Positions 42,783 to 50,831 of a stretch of 64,000 nt of DNA are shown one piece after another. Position 1 is the first letter of the stretch. The number at the start of each line of letters is the position of its first letter. Location of the stretch: contig NZ_JAGGCS010000013.1 in assembly GCF_022884085.1 (NCBI RefSeq), positions 16,475-80,474 of the forward strand. Direction: 5' to 3'. The position numbers were made by a program, and so were the translations under genes. This DNA is from Paenirhizobium cremeum. GTDB taxonomy: Bacteria; Pseudomonadota; Alphaproteobacteria; Rhizobiales; Rhizobiaceae. Below the pieces are notes generated by a model. It was given only the letters and a program-made list of their open reading frames with translations, did not search any database and was not told the origin of the DNA.

Positions 42783-44866
42783 GTAAGGGGGTACAGGCCT
42801 TCTATCTGTTCTTCTGCCTGTTGATCGCATTTGCAGTCTGGATGCTGGCGTACGGGGCGGGGCTTCAGCTTTTCTACGGTGACGGTAGGATCCTCGAGGC
42901 GACAATCACCTCAAACCCATTCGCGCCAATTCAGCAGTTCTGGGCCTATAGCTCCTCCCCTTCCCTACAAAAAGTCGCGCTCGGCTCCGTAGTGCCCGCG
43001 CTGCTCGTATCAGGCCTCATTGCTTACCTTGGGCTCAAACCTACCAGCAATCCATTGGGTGATGCGGCCTTTCAGGATCTTGCAACCCTTCGGCGCGGGA
43101 AGTGGTTTGGCAGACGAGGTCACATATTCGGCCGCATCGGGAGCAACGTCCTCCGCGCGTATGACGATCGCCACCACCTCATTATTGGCCCGACGCGATC
43201 CGGTAAGGGCGCGGGCTACGTCATCCCCAACGCTCTCATGCACGAAGGCTCTATGATCGTCACGGATCTGAAGGGCGAGGTCTACAAGGCAACCGCCGGC
43301 TATCGGAAGCGCAACGGCAGCCAGGTCTTCTTGTTCGCGCCGGGTTCCGAGACGACCAACAGCTATAATCCCTTGGATTTCGTTCGTCAGGAGCGAGGCA
43401 ATCGCACGACTGACATTCAAAATATCGCCAGCATTCTTGTACCGGAAAACACCGAATCCGAGAATTCAGTTTGGCAGGCCACAGCTCAACAGGTTCTCGC
43501 CGGCGCCATCAGTTATGTTCTTGAAAGCCCCTTCTACAAAGGGCGCAGGAACCTCGGCGAGATCAACTCCTTCTTTAACAGCGGGACCGATCTGCAGGCC
43601 TTGATGAAGTACATCAAGGAGAAGGAGCCATACCTGTCGAAGTTCACGATGGAGAGCTTAAATTCCTACCTGTCTCTCTCGGATCGGGCCGCGGCCTCGG
43701 CACTGCTTGATATCCAGAAGGCGATGAGGCCGTTCAAGAACGAACGCGTTGTGGCCGCAACGAACGTGACCGACATGGACCTTCGATCCATGAAGCGTCG
43801 CCCCATCACAATCTACCTTGCCCCGAACATCACCGACATCACCCTTCTTAGGCCGCTGCTGACGCTGTTCGTTCAACAGGTGATGGACATACTTACCCTT
43901 GAGCATGATCCCAACTCCGTGCCGGTCTATTTTCTGCTGGATGAGTTTCGCCAGCTGAAGCGCATGGACGAAATCATGACGAAGCTGCCCTATGTGGCCG
44001 GCTATAAGATCAAGCTCGCCTTCATCATCCAGGACCTGAAGAACTTGGATGAGATCTATGGTGAGACGTCCCGACATTCGCTCCTTGGCAACTGCGGCTA
44101 TCAGCTCATCCTTGGTGCCAATGACCAGGCCACGGCAGAGTATGCTTCCCGTGCGCTTGGCAAGAGAACTATCCGATATCAGTCTGAATCCCGCACTATC
44201 GAGCTTATGGGCCTCCCGCGCCGAACAAAGGTCGAGCAAATTCGCGATCGGGACCTGATGATGCCGCAGGAAGTGCGCCAGATGCCCGAGAACAAGATGA
44301 TCTTGCTGGTGGAGGGTCAGCGGCCAATTTTTGGAGACAAGCTGCGCTTCTTTAAGACGCAGCCCTTCAAGGAGGCGGAGGCCTATTCTCAGACGCACAT
44401 ACCGACCGTTCCAACTGTCGATTACCTGCCACCTAAACCTGTTCCAGCGACCACGCCAGCCTATGCCAATGCAGGCCAGGAACAGGCTGATGAAGCAGAA
44501 GCGATAAAGCCTGCGACTGAGGCGAAAGCGGAGGAACCGCGGGCGCCTGTCCAGGAGGAGGCTCCGAAAGAGCCAGCGCCCTCCACCTCGCCCGCTCGTG
44601 TTGTGAATCCATCCGCCCTGGCCAACAAGAAGGTCAGCGCCGGGGGCACTCCGGAACCTGCTAAGACAGCTGTGCCCGCTCCCGAAAAGCGCACAACACC
44701 TGTCTCAGAGAACGACATCGAAAAAGCGCACAATCATCGGGTTAGTCGTCTAAGGGAGGTCGTCGAACGGGAAGCCGAAGGCAAATCACCGCGCAAGAGG
44801 AAGAGCTTGGAAGAGCTATTCGCAGCGACCGTTCCTGATCCAATCATGGAACAGGCCGGCCGCTAA
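42779..44866 (+). CDS. virD4: VirD4/TraG coupling protein
   Basis: This 695-residue protein docks the relaxase-DNA complex to the channel. Two N-terminal membrane helices (about 5-27 and 60-82) are followed by the ATPase domain with Walker A LIIGPTRSGKGAGYVIPN at about 135 and Walker B VPVYFLLDEFRQL at about 385. The C-terminal 150 residues are Pro/Ala/Glu-rich and probably disordered. Its start overlaps the virB11 stop, so it ends the secretion operon. Confidence 0.95.
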   Translation: MSKGVQAFYLFFCLLIAFAVWMLAYGAGLQLFYGDGRILEATITSNPFAPIQQFWAYSSSPSLQKVALGSVVPALLVSGLIAYLGLKPTSNPLGDAAFQDLATLRRGKWFGRRGHIFGRIGSNVLRAYDDRHHLIIGPTRSGKGAGYVIPNALMHEGSMIVTDLKGEVYKATAGYRKRNGSQVFLFAPGSETTNSYNPLDFVRQERGNRTTDIQNIASILVPENTESENSVWQATAQQVLAGAISYVLESPFYKGRRNLGEINSFFNSGTDLQALMKYIKEKEPYLSKFTMESLNSYLSLSDRAAASALLDIQKAMRPFKNERVVAATNVTDMDLRSMKRRPITIYLAPNITDITLLRPLLTLFVQQVMDILTLEHDPNSVPVYFLLDEFRQLKRMDEIMTKLPYVAGYKIKLAFIIQDLKNLDEIYGETSRHSLLGNCGYQLILGANDQATAEYASRALGKRTIRYQSESRTIELMGLPRRTKVEQIRDRDLMMPQEVRQMPENKMILLVEGQRPIFGDKLRFFKTQPFKEAEAYSQTHIPTVPTVDYLPPKPVPATTPAYANAGQEQADEAEAIKPATEAKAEEPRAPVQEEAPKEPAPSTSPARVVNPSALANKKVSAGGTPEPAKTAVPAPEKRTTPVSENDIEKAHNHRVSRLREVVEREAEGKSPRKRKSLEELFAATVPDPIMEQAGR

Positions 44867-44873
44867 TTCAGGT

Positions 44874-45086
44874 TCAGAAGGGCCAGAAGCTCGATGCGTA
44901 CTGACCCGCCTCTGTTAGCCAAGCCACAGAAGCATGATACCAGCCGATCACGGTCCCGTAGACCTTGATCAGGATCGCGAGGATCCCAACGGAGACCATA
45001 CCCCACACCATCATCTTGCCGACGATGTCGGCAGACTTGGGGTCGTTTACTTCCACCAAATAGGTGTTCTGATTACCGTCCTGCAT
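44874..45086 (-). CDS. Small membrane protein after the relaxase gene
   Basis: This 70-residue protein has one clear membrane helix (MMVWGMVSVGILAILIKVYGTVIGW) and a polar N-terminus (MQDGNQNTYLVEVNDPKSAD). It lies six bases after the relaxase stop on the same strand, so it is probably co-transcribed. No family is recognised; membrane attachment or entry control for transfer is possible. Confidence 0.65.
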   Translation of the reverse strand: MQDGNQNTYLVEVNDPKSADIVGKMMVWGMVSVGILAILIKVYGTVIGWYHASVAWLTEAGQYASSFWPF

Positions 45087-45092
45087 GACACT

Positions 45093-47570
45093 TTAGCGAT
45101 CACGGTCGTCCCGATTACGCTCCCTCTGTTCAACCTGTTCACGCTCCAACTCCTCGAGCCGAGGAATGTGCTGTTGCGCGGGATCAGTCCGAGTGGTCTC
45201 GCCGCCCCGCTGGGCCGCTTCCCTGTCTCTGTTTACACGATCTTGCTGCCGCTGAGTAGCGTCCACCGTCTCAGCGAGCTGGTGAGCCTCACGCTCCGCT
45301 TGCCCAATCGGACGTTCCTCTTCCAGATCCACCCTGAGATCGCGTTGGCGATCGTCGGCAGTATCCGCAATTATCGGCTGCTTGTTTGACTTGTTTTCGT
45401 CCCCACGCTCTTCATTGCGCTCAATGGTCTCGATCTCCGCGCGCAGTTCCGGATCTTCGTTGGCAACATCCCCGAGATAGCCGTTTCCGGTAGCGGCGAG
45501 TTGAGCTGCATGATGAAGCGAAGCCTCAAGGCCCTTCTCATACTGCTCCCGGTTTTCGTCTCCGAGCTCGCCGGCTTCGATATGGGCGAGGCCGGAGCGA
45601 TAGTGTTCCACATTTGCCATCGCATCGTGACCAGCCTCAACGACAGCCTCTCCATGCTTGGCAACAGCCGCCTCCCACTGGAGGTTAGCATTCGTCTGCT
45701 CTTGCACCTCAGATGCCGTTCTTTCCGGCGCGGCACCACCCTCTCTGGAGACGTCGCCAGCAGCGTTTCGTCCATCCTGCTCATCAAGTCCACGCTCCTT
45801 CATTTCGAGCATCTGCCTGCGCAGATCGACGATCTCGCGAGCGAGGGAGGAAACTTCTTCGAAGCCTGACCGGTCCTCTGGACCGGCGCTGCGCTGAAGG
45901 TTGAACAGAGCCGTTTCAACCGTCTTTTCGTACGCTTCGAACTCTGGGCGTGTCTGCTCGCGCATGTCCTTTGCCTCCGACAACATGTCTCTGATTGCTA
46001 ACATATTGGAGCGGTAATCACCGCCAAAATCCGCATGAATGACCGAACCAGCAGGCGATTGATCCAGTTGGGCAAGGCCGTTTTCCAGATAGGAGCTATG
46101 CTGAGCGGCGTACGCCGCAACCACTGTGTCGCCGGCGTTGACTGCAATCTTCTGCCAAGTCTCCTGCGCTTTTAGGATGTACTGGCGGCTCCTCTGGCTC
46201 GTCGCCACCACGCGTCGACCAGCTCGCTTTGCGTCATATCGCGCCTGTGCCGGATCGCTGGTGCCTACATGCTCGGTTCGACCGTCATGCCTGACGGCGC
46301 GAACCTGATTTCGCGTGAAGGCTGGCGGCGTAGCGAACTCGCGCCGATCGGTCATTTCCATATTAATGCCGTGGTCACGCGCCTTCTCGGCCATGACCTC
46401 ACGCCATTGCCGGAAGGTGGCCGGAGTCGTCTCGATCCGGTCGCCCGCTTCCGAACGCATGGTAACGATGGCATGGGCATGAACATGCGGCCGCTTGCCC
46501 CCCTCCCCTGCTTCTTTCGGATCGTTCTCCGGATCGTGCATAGCGAATACGTACCGATGGCCCGCAAACTGCTCAGCCAGGAAGTCGCGAACAGCTCCTT
46601 CGAACGCGACAGCATCCGTGCCGGCACGCGCCGACATGATCACGTGCATCACGTCACGGCTCTTGCGGCTGTGCAGCTCATCCCGCCATTCCTTTTGCAC
46701 CAGGCCGCCCGCAGCCTTGTCATCGGCAACCGAACGTCCCTGATCGTCTCGAACGTCGTTCCGCTGCGCGATCAGGTCTCGCAACTTGGCAGCGCCATAT
46801 TCCACGCCGTTGCCATAGCCTGTGAACGAGAAAGCCGCAGGGGCCTCTTTCGCAACGGCGCTGGCGTTGAAACGCTCCTGAACGATGGCGGCCGCCTCGG
46901 CGTCAGCCGTCAGCCGCTCGCCCTGCCCGCTGCGCAGCACGACATAGCCCTCGACCTTCAGCGATCCATTGTTTCGGGTTTCGACAAAGTAAGCGTAGCG
47001 TCGATCACCAAAGCCACTGCTGAGAATGTCCCGCACCTTCTCATGTGGGTTCGAGCCGCCGGAAACGCTCACCTCGACGCTAAACGCGCCGATATCGCGG
47101 CTCTCGGTCCTGTTTTGGAAAAGGTGATCCCAATCGCCACGGAGACGCGCCAGCTCCTCACGGCCACGCAACGTCTCGCCGTTCTCGTTCTCAACCTTCA
47201 GCTCCCCCCCTCTGGAAACATAGTTGAGCATCGAGCCGACGCGGGCGCCACCACCGTAGGAAGCCAGTTTGACCACGGCGGGCTGGCTCCCTTTGGCAAC
47301 GCTCGCAAGCCGAACGTCCATTGATCGCATAGCACCCGAACCGGCAGCCATCGTCCTCGCAGGCGATGACACGTTGAATGCCGAAGTCCTCACCCCTCCC
47401 CTAGATCCCGACCCGCCTTTAGACATCCCAACCTGGTGCTGCAGATTCTTCAGTCTCTTCTCAAGCTCTTCCTCGACAGCGCTCCCACGGCCGCCGAGCG
47501 TCATTTCGTGCAATAGCGCCGCGCGCCTTTGCTCCCATTCGCTTGTGAAAGTGCCGAAAAAGAACTCCAC
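45093..47570 (-). CDS. Conjugative relaxase
   Basis: This protein has 825 residues. The first 90 are basic and unassigned. A relaxase domain follows: a candidate catalytic Tyr in SMLNYVSRGGEL, then SRDVMHVIMSARAG, and the metal-binding His triad KRPHVHAHAIVTM at about 360-372. The region after about 480 is a long Glu/Arg/Gln-rich helical tail of the kind that carries the secretion signal. It lies three bases downstream of the MobC-like gene and would nick the oriT proposed at 48012-48070. The family (MOBP or MOBQ) is not certain. Confidence 0.88.
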   Translation of the reverse strand: MEFFFGTFTSEWEQRRAALLHEMTLGGRGSAVEEELEKRLKNLQHQVGMSKGGSGSRGGVRTSAFNVSSPARTMAAGSGAMRSMDVRLASVAKGSQPAVVKLASYGGGARVGSMLNYVSRGGELKVENENGETLRGREELARLRGDWDHLFQNRTESRDIGAFSVEVSVSGGSNPHEKVRDILSSGFGDRRYAYFVETRNNGSLKVEGYVVLRSGQGERLTADAEAAAIVQERFNASAVAKEAPAAFSFTGYGNGVEYGAAKLRDLIAQRNDVRDDQGRSVADDKAAGGLVQKEWRDELHSRKSRDVMHVIMSARAGTDAVAFEGAVRDFLAEQFAGHRYVFAMHDPENDPKEAGEGGKRPHVHAHAIVTMRSEAGDRIETTPATFRQWREVMAEKARDHGINMEMTDRREFATPPAFTRNQVRAVRHDGRTEHVGTSDPAQARYDAKRAGRRVVATSQRSRQYILKAQETWQKIAVNAGDTVVAAYAAQHSSYLENGLAQLDQSPAGSVIHADFGGDYRSNMLAIRDMLSEAKDMREQTRPEFEAYEKTVETALFNLQRSAGPEDRSGFEEVSSLAREIVDLRRQMLEMKERGLDEQDGRNAAGDVSREGGAAPERTASEVQEQTNANLQWEAAVAKHGEAVVEAGHDAMANVEHYRSGLAHIEAGELGDENREQYEKGLEASLHHAAQLAATGNGYLGDVANEDPELRAEIETIERNEERGDENKSNKQPIIADTADDRQRDLRVDLEEERPIGQAEREAHQLAETVDATQRQQDRVNRDREAAQRGGETTRTDPAQQHIPRLEELEREQVEQRERNRDDRDR

Positions 47571-47573
47571 GGC

Positions 47574-47975
47574 CTACACCTCGCCTCGGCGCTCATGCCC
47601 GGCACGGCGCGAAAGTGTCCGCAGCTCACTCATTACGGCCGCCTGAATCCGCTGGACGTTGCCAAGGTTGATGTCCAGCTCTGAGGGATGGACACCCTTT
47701 CCTGCATTCAGGGAGCGGGCGACCTGATTCAAATTGATGCCGATCATCCGCATGTCTTCGAGCAATGCGGCCATGATCAACCTGTCTTCCGCAGTCAGAA
47801 TAGGTCGAACGCCAGCACCTTCGAGGAGCAGCGAACGGAAAAAAGCAGAGACACTCATACCAGCCGACTTGGCCGCTTCTTCGATAGCCGAATGCTCTGC
47901 ATCGCTGACGCGGACGTTGATGAGACGCCCCTTGCGTTGCTTGGCTGTCGGAACTTCGATCGTGTCTTCACTCAT
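47574..47975 (-). CDS. mobC: MobC-like relaxosome accessory protein
   Basis: 133 residues from ATG 47975. The N-terminal ribbon-helix-helix (RLINVRVSDAEHSAIEEAAKSAGMSVSAFFRSLLL) binds DNA. The C-terminal MobC region (LLEDMRMIGINLNQVARSLNAG) contains the hallmark GxNLNQ. It is encoded just before the relaxase and next to the candidate oriT, where it would open or mark the nick site. Confidence 0.9.
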   Translation of the reverse strand: MSEDTIEVPTAKQRKGRLINVRVSDAEHSAIEEAAKSAGMSVSAFFRSLLLEGAGVRPILTAEDRLIMAALLEDMRMIGINLNQVARSLNAGKGVHPSELDINLGNVQRIQAAVMSELRTLSRRAGHERRGEV

Positions 47976-48011
47976 CAATCAATTAAGCCTTCCCGGAGCC
48001 TTGCGACCATC

Positions 48012-48070
48012 ATCGTGGGCTTGTCCCACGATCGCAATGCAAAATGTAAAACATTTTTACGTATCCTGCC
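48012..48070 (+). other. oriT: Candidate origin of transfer (oriT) with nic site
   Basis: Two inverted repeats stand before a nic-like motif. ATCGTGGG / CCCACGAT (48012-48032, loop CTTGT) is followed by AAAATGT / ACATTTT (48041-48057). Then comes GTATCCTGCC (48061-48070), which matches the ATCCTG/Y nick consensus known from IncP oriT and Agrobacterium T-DNA borders. The cut would fall between 48068 and 48069. The site lies just upstream of mobC and the relaxase gene, the usual oriT position. Confidence 0.72.
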
Positions 48071-48321
48071 AATCCAAACTTAAAGCACTATCCCCCAATT
48101 TGAACCAAATTCCACCTCTCGACTGGCTCCACTTCGCTTCGCACTCTTTCCGTTGGAACGCTCACCAGGGTTCACCGCCAAAACCGCTTCTGAAGGCCTT
48201 TGTCTGTCCCTCGTACTCAGGCGAAAGGGACGCTTCGCTGTTCGCCCTTGCGCCTTCCGTGCGAGCGCCAAGTGAGGCCTCACGCGGCTCCGGGGTTCAC
48301 CACTCGACCCAAACACTTGTA
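48071..48321. other. Intergenic part of the transfer/partition region
   Basis: About 250 bases follow the oriT candidate. A leftward open frame exists (48382-48080), but it is Arg/Ser-rich with no ribosome site, so I do not call it. No repeat or RNA was recognised. Confidence 0.4.
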
Positions 48322-48350
48322 AAAACCACACGACTAACTCGTGTGGTTTT
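48322..48350. terminator. 12-bp perfect hairpin, terminator or operator
   Basis: AAAACCACACGA / TCGTGTGGTTTT with loop CTAAC. Its A-run and T-run flanks would make it work as a terminator in both directions; its position before a ParA-like gene also allows an operator or centromere role. Confidence 0.6.
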
Positions 48351-48359
48351 AGAGATGTT

Positions 48360-48460
48360 CCGAGACGTGCGTTCACACGCATGTTTTGATCTTAACCTGC
48401 GTGTGTTCACATGGTAGGTTTGCTTCGATGTGAAGATCTTAACGACGATACTGATGTGCC
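48360..48460 (+). repeat. Repeats upstream of the VirC1-like gene
   Basis: GATCTTAAC occurs twice (near 48388 and 48434). Around it are several related CGTG/TTCACA motifs (GTGCGTTCACACGC, GCGTGTGTTCACA, GATGTGAA). Such clusters upstream of parA-type genes often bind the partner DNA-binding protein. No promoter was resolved. Confidence 0.4.
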
Positions 48461-48523
48461 GATTGAACCCACGTCGGATCGCTAGGGGGGCGGGGGAACC
48501 ATTAGTCTTGAGAGGATCGTGCA

Positions 48524-49228
48524 ATGGCAATCTGCATATCGCTGGTAAGCGGCAAGGGTGGAGCGGGCAAGACAACCGCCGTAATCCTAGTCGCTGGAGA
48601 ATATGCGCTTCATGGTAAGCAAGTGCTCTTGGTCGATGCCGATGGCCGACAAAACCTGAATGAGTGGTGGTCCCGTTCCGAGGCGAAAGACAACAGGCCA
48701 GACGGCATTGAGCTTCGCACGGCAGTAACCAACGCATCACTTCAGCATATTCTGGAGAACGAAACGCATGGGTTTGACGTCGTGCTGATCGACTCGCCCG
48801 GTCAAGACACCGTGCTGCGAGACACGATCATCGCCGGCTCGGACATCGTTATGACCCCGATCCAGCCAAACCAAGACGAGATTCTTGCTGCCGGCCAGGC
48901 AGCAATGGACGTGGCTGACACCTGCGATCGTACCGGGCGAAACATTCCACATCTCAACTTCAGAACCCGGATTACTCTCCCGGGACGTTCACTGGAAGCC
49001 TACCGCCTGATACGCCCCTTCATCGCAAACTTGCAGGAACAGGGATATGATTCATACCTCTTGGACACTGAGCTTTATGAGCGAAACCCATACCGCGACA
49101 TCAGACTTGGATATGGGACGCTACAAATGCTGGAGCTGAGCGACTCAGTCAAAAAGGCCCGGAGCGAGGTCATGACCTTGATGCAAGAAATTGAACGTTT
49201 CCTGCCGAACGAGCAGAAGAGGTCGTAA
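48524..49228 (+). CDS. VirC1/ParA-like ATPase
   Basis: This 234-residue Walker-type ATPase has the deviant Walker A motif VSGKGGAGKTTAVILVA and VLLVDADGRQNL. DVVLIDSPGQDTV and VMTPIQPNQDEI complete the ParA/MinD fold. VirC1 of Agrobacterium places the relaxosome at the cell pole near VirD4 and binds the overdrive DNA. The adjacent oriT and ribbon-helix-helix partner support a VirC1-like or partition role; the two cannot be separated from sequence alone. Confidence 0.85.
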   Translation: MAICISLVSGKGGAGKTTAVILVAGEYALHGKQVLLVDADGRQNLNEWWSRSEAKDNRPDGIELRTAVTNASLQHILENETHGFDVVLIDSPGQDTVLRDTIIAGSDIVMTPIQPNQDEILAAGQAAMDVADTCDRTGRNIPHLNFRTRITLPGRSLEAYRLIRPFIANLQEQGYDSYLLDTELYERNPYRDIRLGYGTLQMLELSDSVKKARSEVMTLMQEIERFLPNEQKRS

Positions 49229-49229
49229 G

Positions 49230-49679
49230 ATGGCTAAAGGGACTTCCAGCATATCTGATTTTCCCGTTGCACCGCGACGGTCCCGGGGGAATGTACCCAA
49301 TCCAATGTCGCAGCCGGCTATAGACAACGAAGCAGAAAACGCGGTCGCCAGCCATCAACCGGACCAGGTCGCTGTCGAAGAAGCTCCCGCTCAGGTACCA
49401 GCCGTTCAGGTGCCCCCAAGATCAAGTTTGATTTTGCCCTCACCGGAGACTCGCCGGGAGAGAGCGACGAACAAGTCGTTGGAGCGTGAGGCGTCCAGAA
49501 TACGACTGCAGGAGCTCAAGCAGAACAAGGCGCGCGAGAGCAAGCACTTCGTCAATTGCCCTCTTGATTACGACACCAAGAAACGCTTGGAGCGCGCAGC
49601 CTCTGAAAACGACTTAAAAATGACGGTGATCGTCAAGGCCGCAATCGACCAGTTCCTGAAGGATAATGGTTATTTGTAG
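49230..49679 (+). CDS. VirC2-like ribbon-helix-helix protein, stop altered by transposon
   Basis: 149 residues from ATG 49230, two bases after the ATPase stop. The N-terminal half is Pro/Ser/Ala-rich and likely disordered. The C-terminal 45 residues form a ribbon-helix-helix-like domain (CPLDYDTKKRLERAASENDLKMTVIVKAAIDQFL). It is probably the DNA-binding partner of the ParA-like ATPase. The transposon at 49675 enters within the last codons: the original end ...GAT AAT GGT TAT TGA (NGY stop) is now ...TAT TTG TAG (NGYL stop), so the protein gained one residue and remains functional. Confidence 0.75.
   Translation: MAKGTSSISDFPVAPRRSRGNVPNPMSQPAIDNEAENAVASHQPDQVAVEEAPAQVPAVQVPPRSSLILPSPETRRERATNKSLEREASRIRLQELKQNKARESKHFVNCPLDYDTKKRLERAASENDLKMTVIVKAAIDQFLKDNGYL
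49669..49674. repeat. Transposon target-site duplication, left copy
   Basis: GTTATT immediately before the left end, repeated at 62027-62032 after the right end. Confidence 0.9.
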
Positions 49680-49939
49680 CGGCTTGCCAACATAAGCGCC
49701 TCTGCTCGCAAACATCGGCATTTTCTGCTCGAATTATCTGACAATGGAGCGGGCGTCGTGCTCACGCTCTTTGCCAATGTGCTCGCAAACATCCGGGTCT
49801 GCTTGCAAACATCCCCCACGTGCTCAGATTAATTGCCAGCGACGGCATGGTCAAACCGGGACGCCTGCCTGTCGTAGTTGCTCGGTCAGCTGACGGGAAT
49901 ATTCGGGATCAAGGGTGCCCGCCAGGAAGGCGCGGATAT
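49675..49939 (+). repeat. 265-bp transposon inverted repeat, left arm
   Basis: This arm is identical, in reverse orientation, to 61762-62026. It holds about 175 non-coding bases and the last 29 codons of the AAA ATPase gene. Four subterminal motifs of the form GCTYGCMAACAT (49682-49693, 49704-49716, 49781-49793, 49801-49813) are candidate transposase-binding sites. Confidence 0.93.
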
Positions 49940-50831
49940 CCGACGGCCGAGCATTGAGGTGCGTGACCAGAGCCGTCGCATCGTAACCATTTCGGGTCAA
50001 CGTCGGTTCGAGATCGTCGATGGCGCGGGACAGGACCTGCTCGACGATTTCGGCGGTAACCGGCTTGGCGCCGAGGCGAAAGCCCTGCTCGAATGCGAGG
50101 GTGAGATGCATCTCGATCTGAAGCGGCGTGCGCAAACGTTCGGCGATGAGGTCGATGGCTTCTTCCTCGAGGAGTTCGCCAACCTTTACGCCTTCGGCCG
50201 CACAGGCGCCAAGCAGCCAGGCAACATAGTCGCGGCGCGCGGAGCCGATCCCCTCGTAGTCAAAAATGGTCGTGCGGTAGCCAATCTCCTCCATTTGCGG
50301 CCGGCGCAGATCATTGCGCAACCGGGGATGCCCGACAAGAAGTACGGAAAGGAGCACGCCGGCGTCGGCGACCACCTCCATCAGTCGCTTCAGGCCGGTT
50401 AAGGTCTTGTGGTGCAGGTCATGGGCCTCGTCGACCACGAGGACGATCGGCCGTTTGCCTTTTTTCATGATGTCGCGCAGGTCGCGCTCCCGGCGCTCGG
50501 CCTGCTTGGGGATCTTGACCTGCGCACGATCGCCGGGAGACAAGTCGTAGAACAGGGCTTCAATGAGCGATGGCAGCGAAGTGCGCCGCTTGTCGACCGC
50601 CAGCGATTTGGCGAGTGCGACCTTGCCGGCTTTGGTGAGTTCGGCCTCGATGCGGCGCAAAAGGTGGGTTTTCCCCGAACCGACCAGGCCGGAGACCACG
50701 ACAAGCCGACCGGTCTGGACGGCCGCACACACCTCGCGGATGATCGTGCGCTGATGCTCGGTCTCAAAGTTGCCGGCCCCTTGGAAAGGCCGGTCGAGGC
50801 CGTAACTGGATTGAACGTCAGCGAGCATCAT
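49851..50831 (-). CDS. AAA ATPase transposition helper (TniB/ExeA-like)
   Basis: This 326-residue AAA protein has Walker A VVSGLVGSGKTHLLRRI and Walker B PIVLVVDEAHDLHHK. The C-terminal region includes DYEGIGSARRDYVAWLL. ATPases of this kind (Tn7 TnsC, Tn5053 TniB, Tn552 p271) choose the target for a DDE transposase. The start overlaps the transposase stop by four bases. Its last 29 codons are duplicated in the right arm of the transposon. Confidence 0.88.
   Translation of the reverse strand: MMLADVQSSYGLDRPFQGAGNFETEHQRTIIREVCAAVQTGRLVVVSGLVGSGKTHLLRRIEAELTKAGKVALAKSLAVDKRRTSLPSLIEALFYDLSPGDRAQVKIPKQAERRERDLRDIMKKGKRPIVLVVDEAHDLHHKTLTGLKRLMEVVADAGVLLSVLLVGHPRLRNDLRRPQMEEIGYRTTIFDYEGIGSARRDYVAWLLGACAAEGVKVGELLEEEAIDLIAERLRTPLQIEMHLTLAFEQGFRLGAKPVTAEIVEQVLSRAIDDLEPTLTRNGYDATALVTHLNARPSDIRAFLAGTLDPEYSRQLTEQLRQAGVPV

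Noticed and set aside
46269..47324. 351-residue open frame opposite the relaxase
   Set aside because: The relaxase His-triad frame explains the region, and the antisense product has no recognisable features.
48080..48382. 100-residue leftward frame between oriT and the ParA-like gene
   Set aside because: Composition is Arg/Ser/Gly-rich, there is no ribosome site, and it reads through the 12-bp hairpin.
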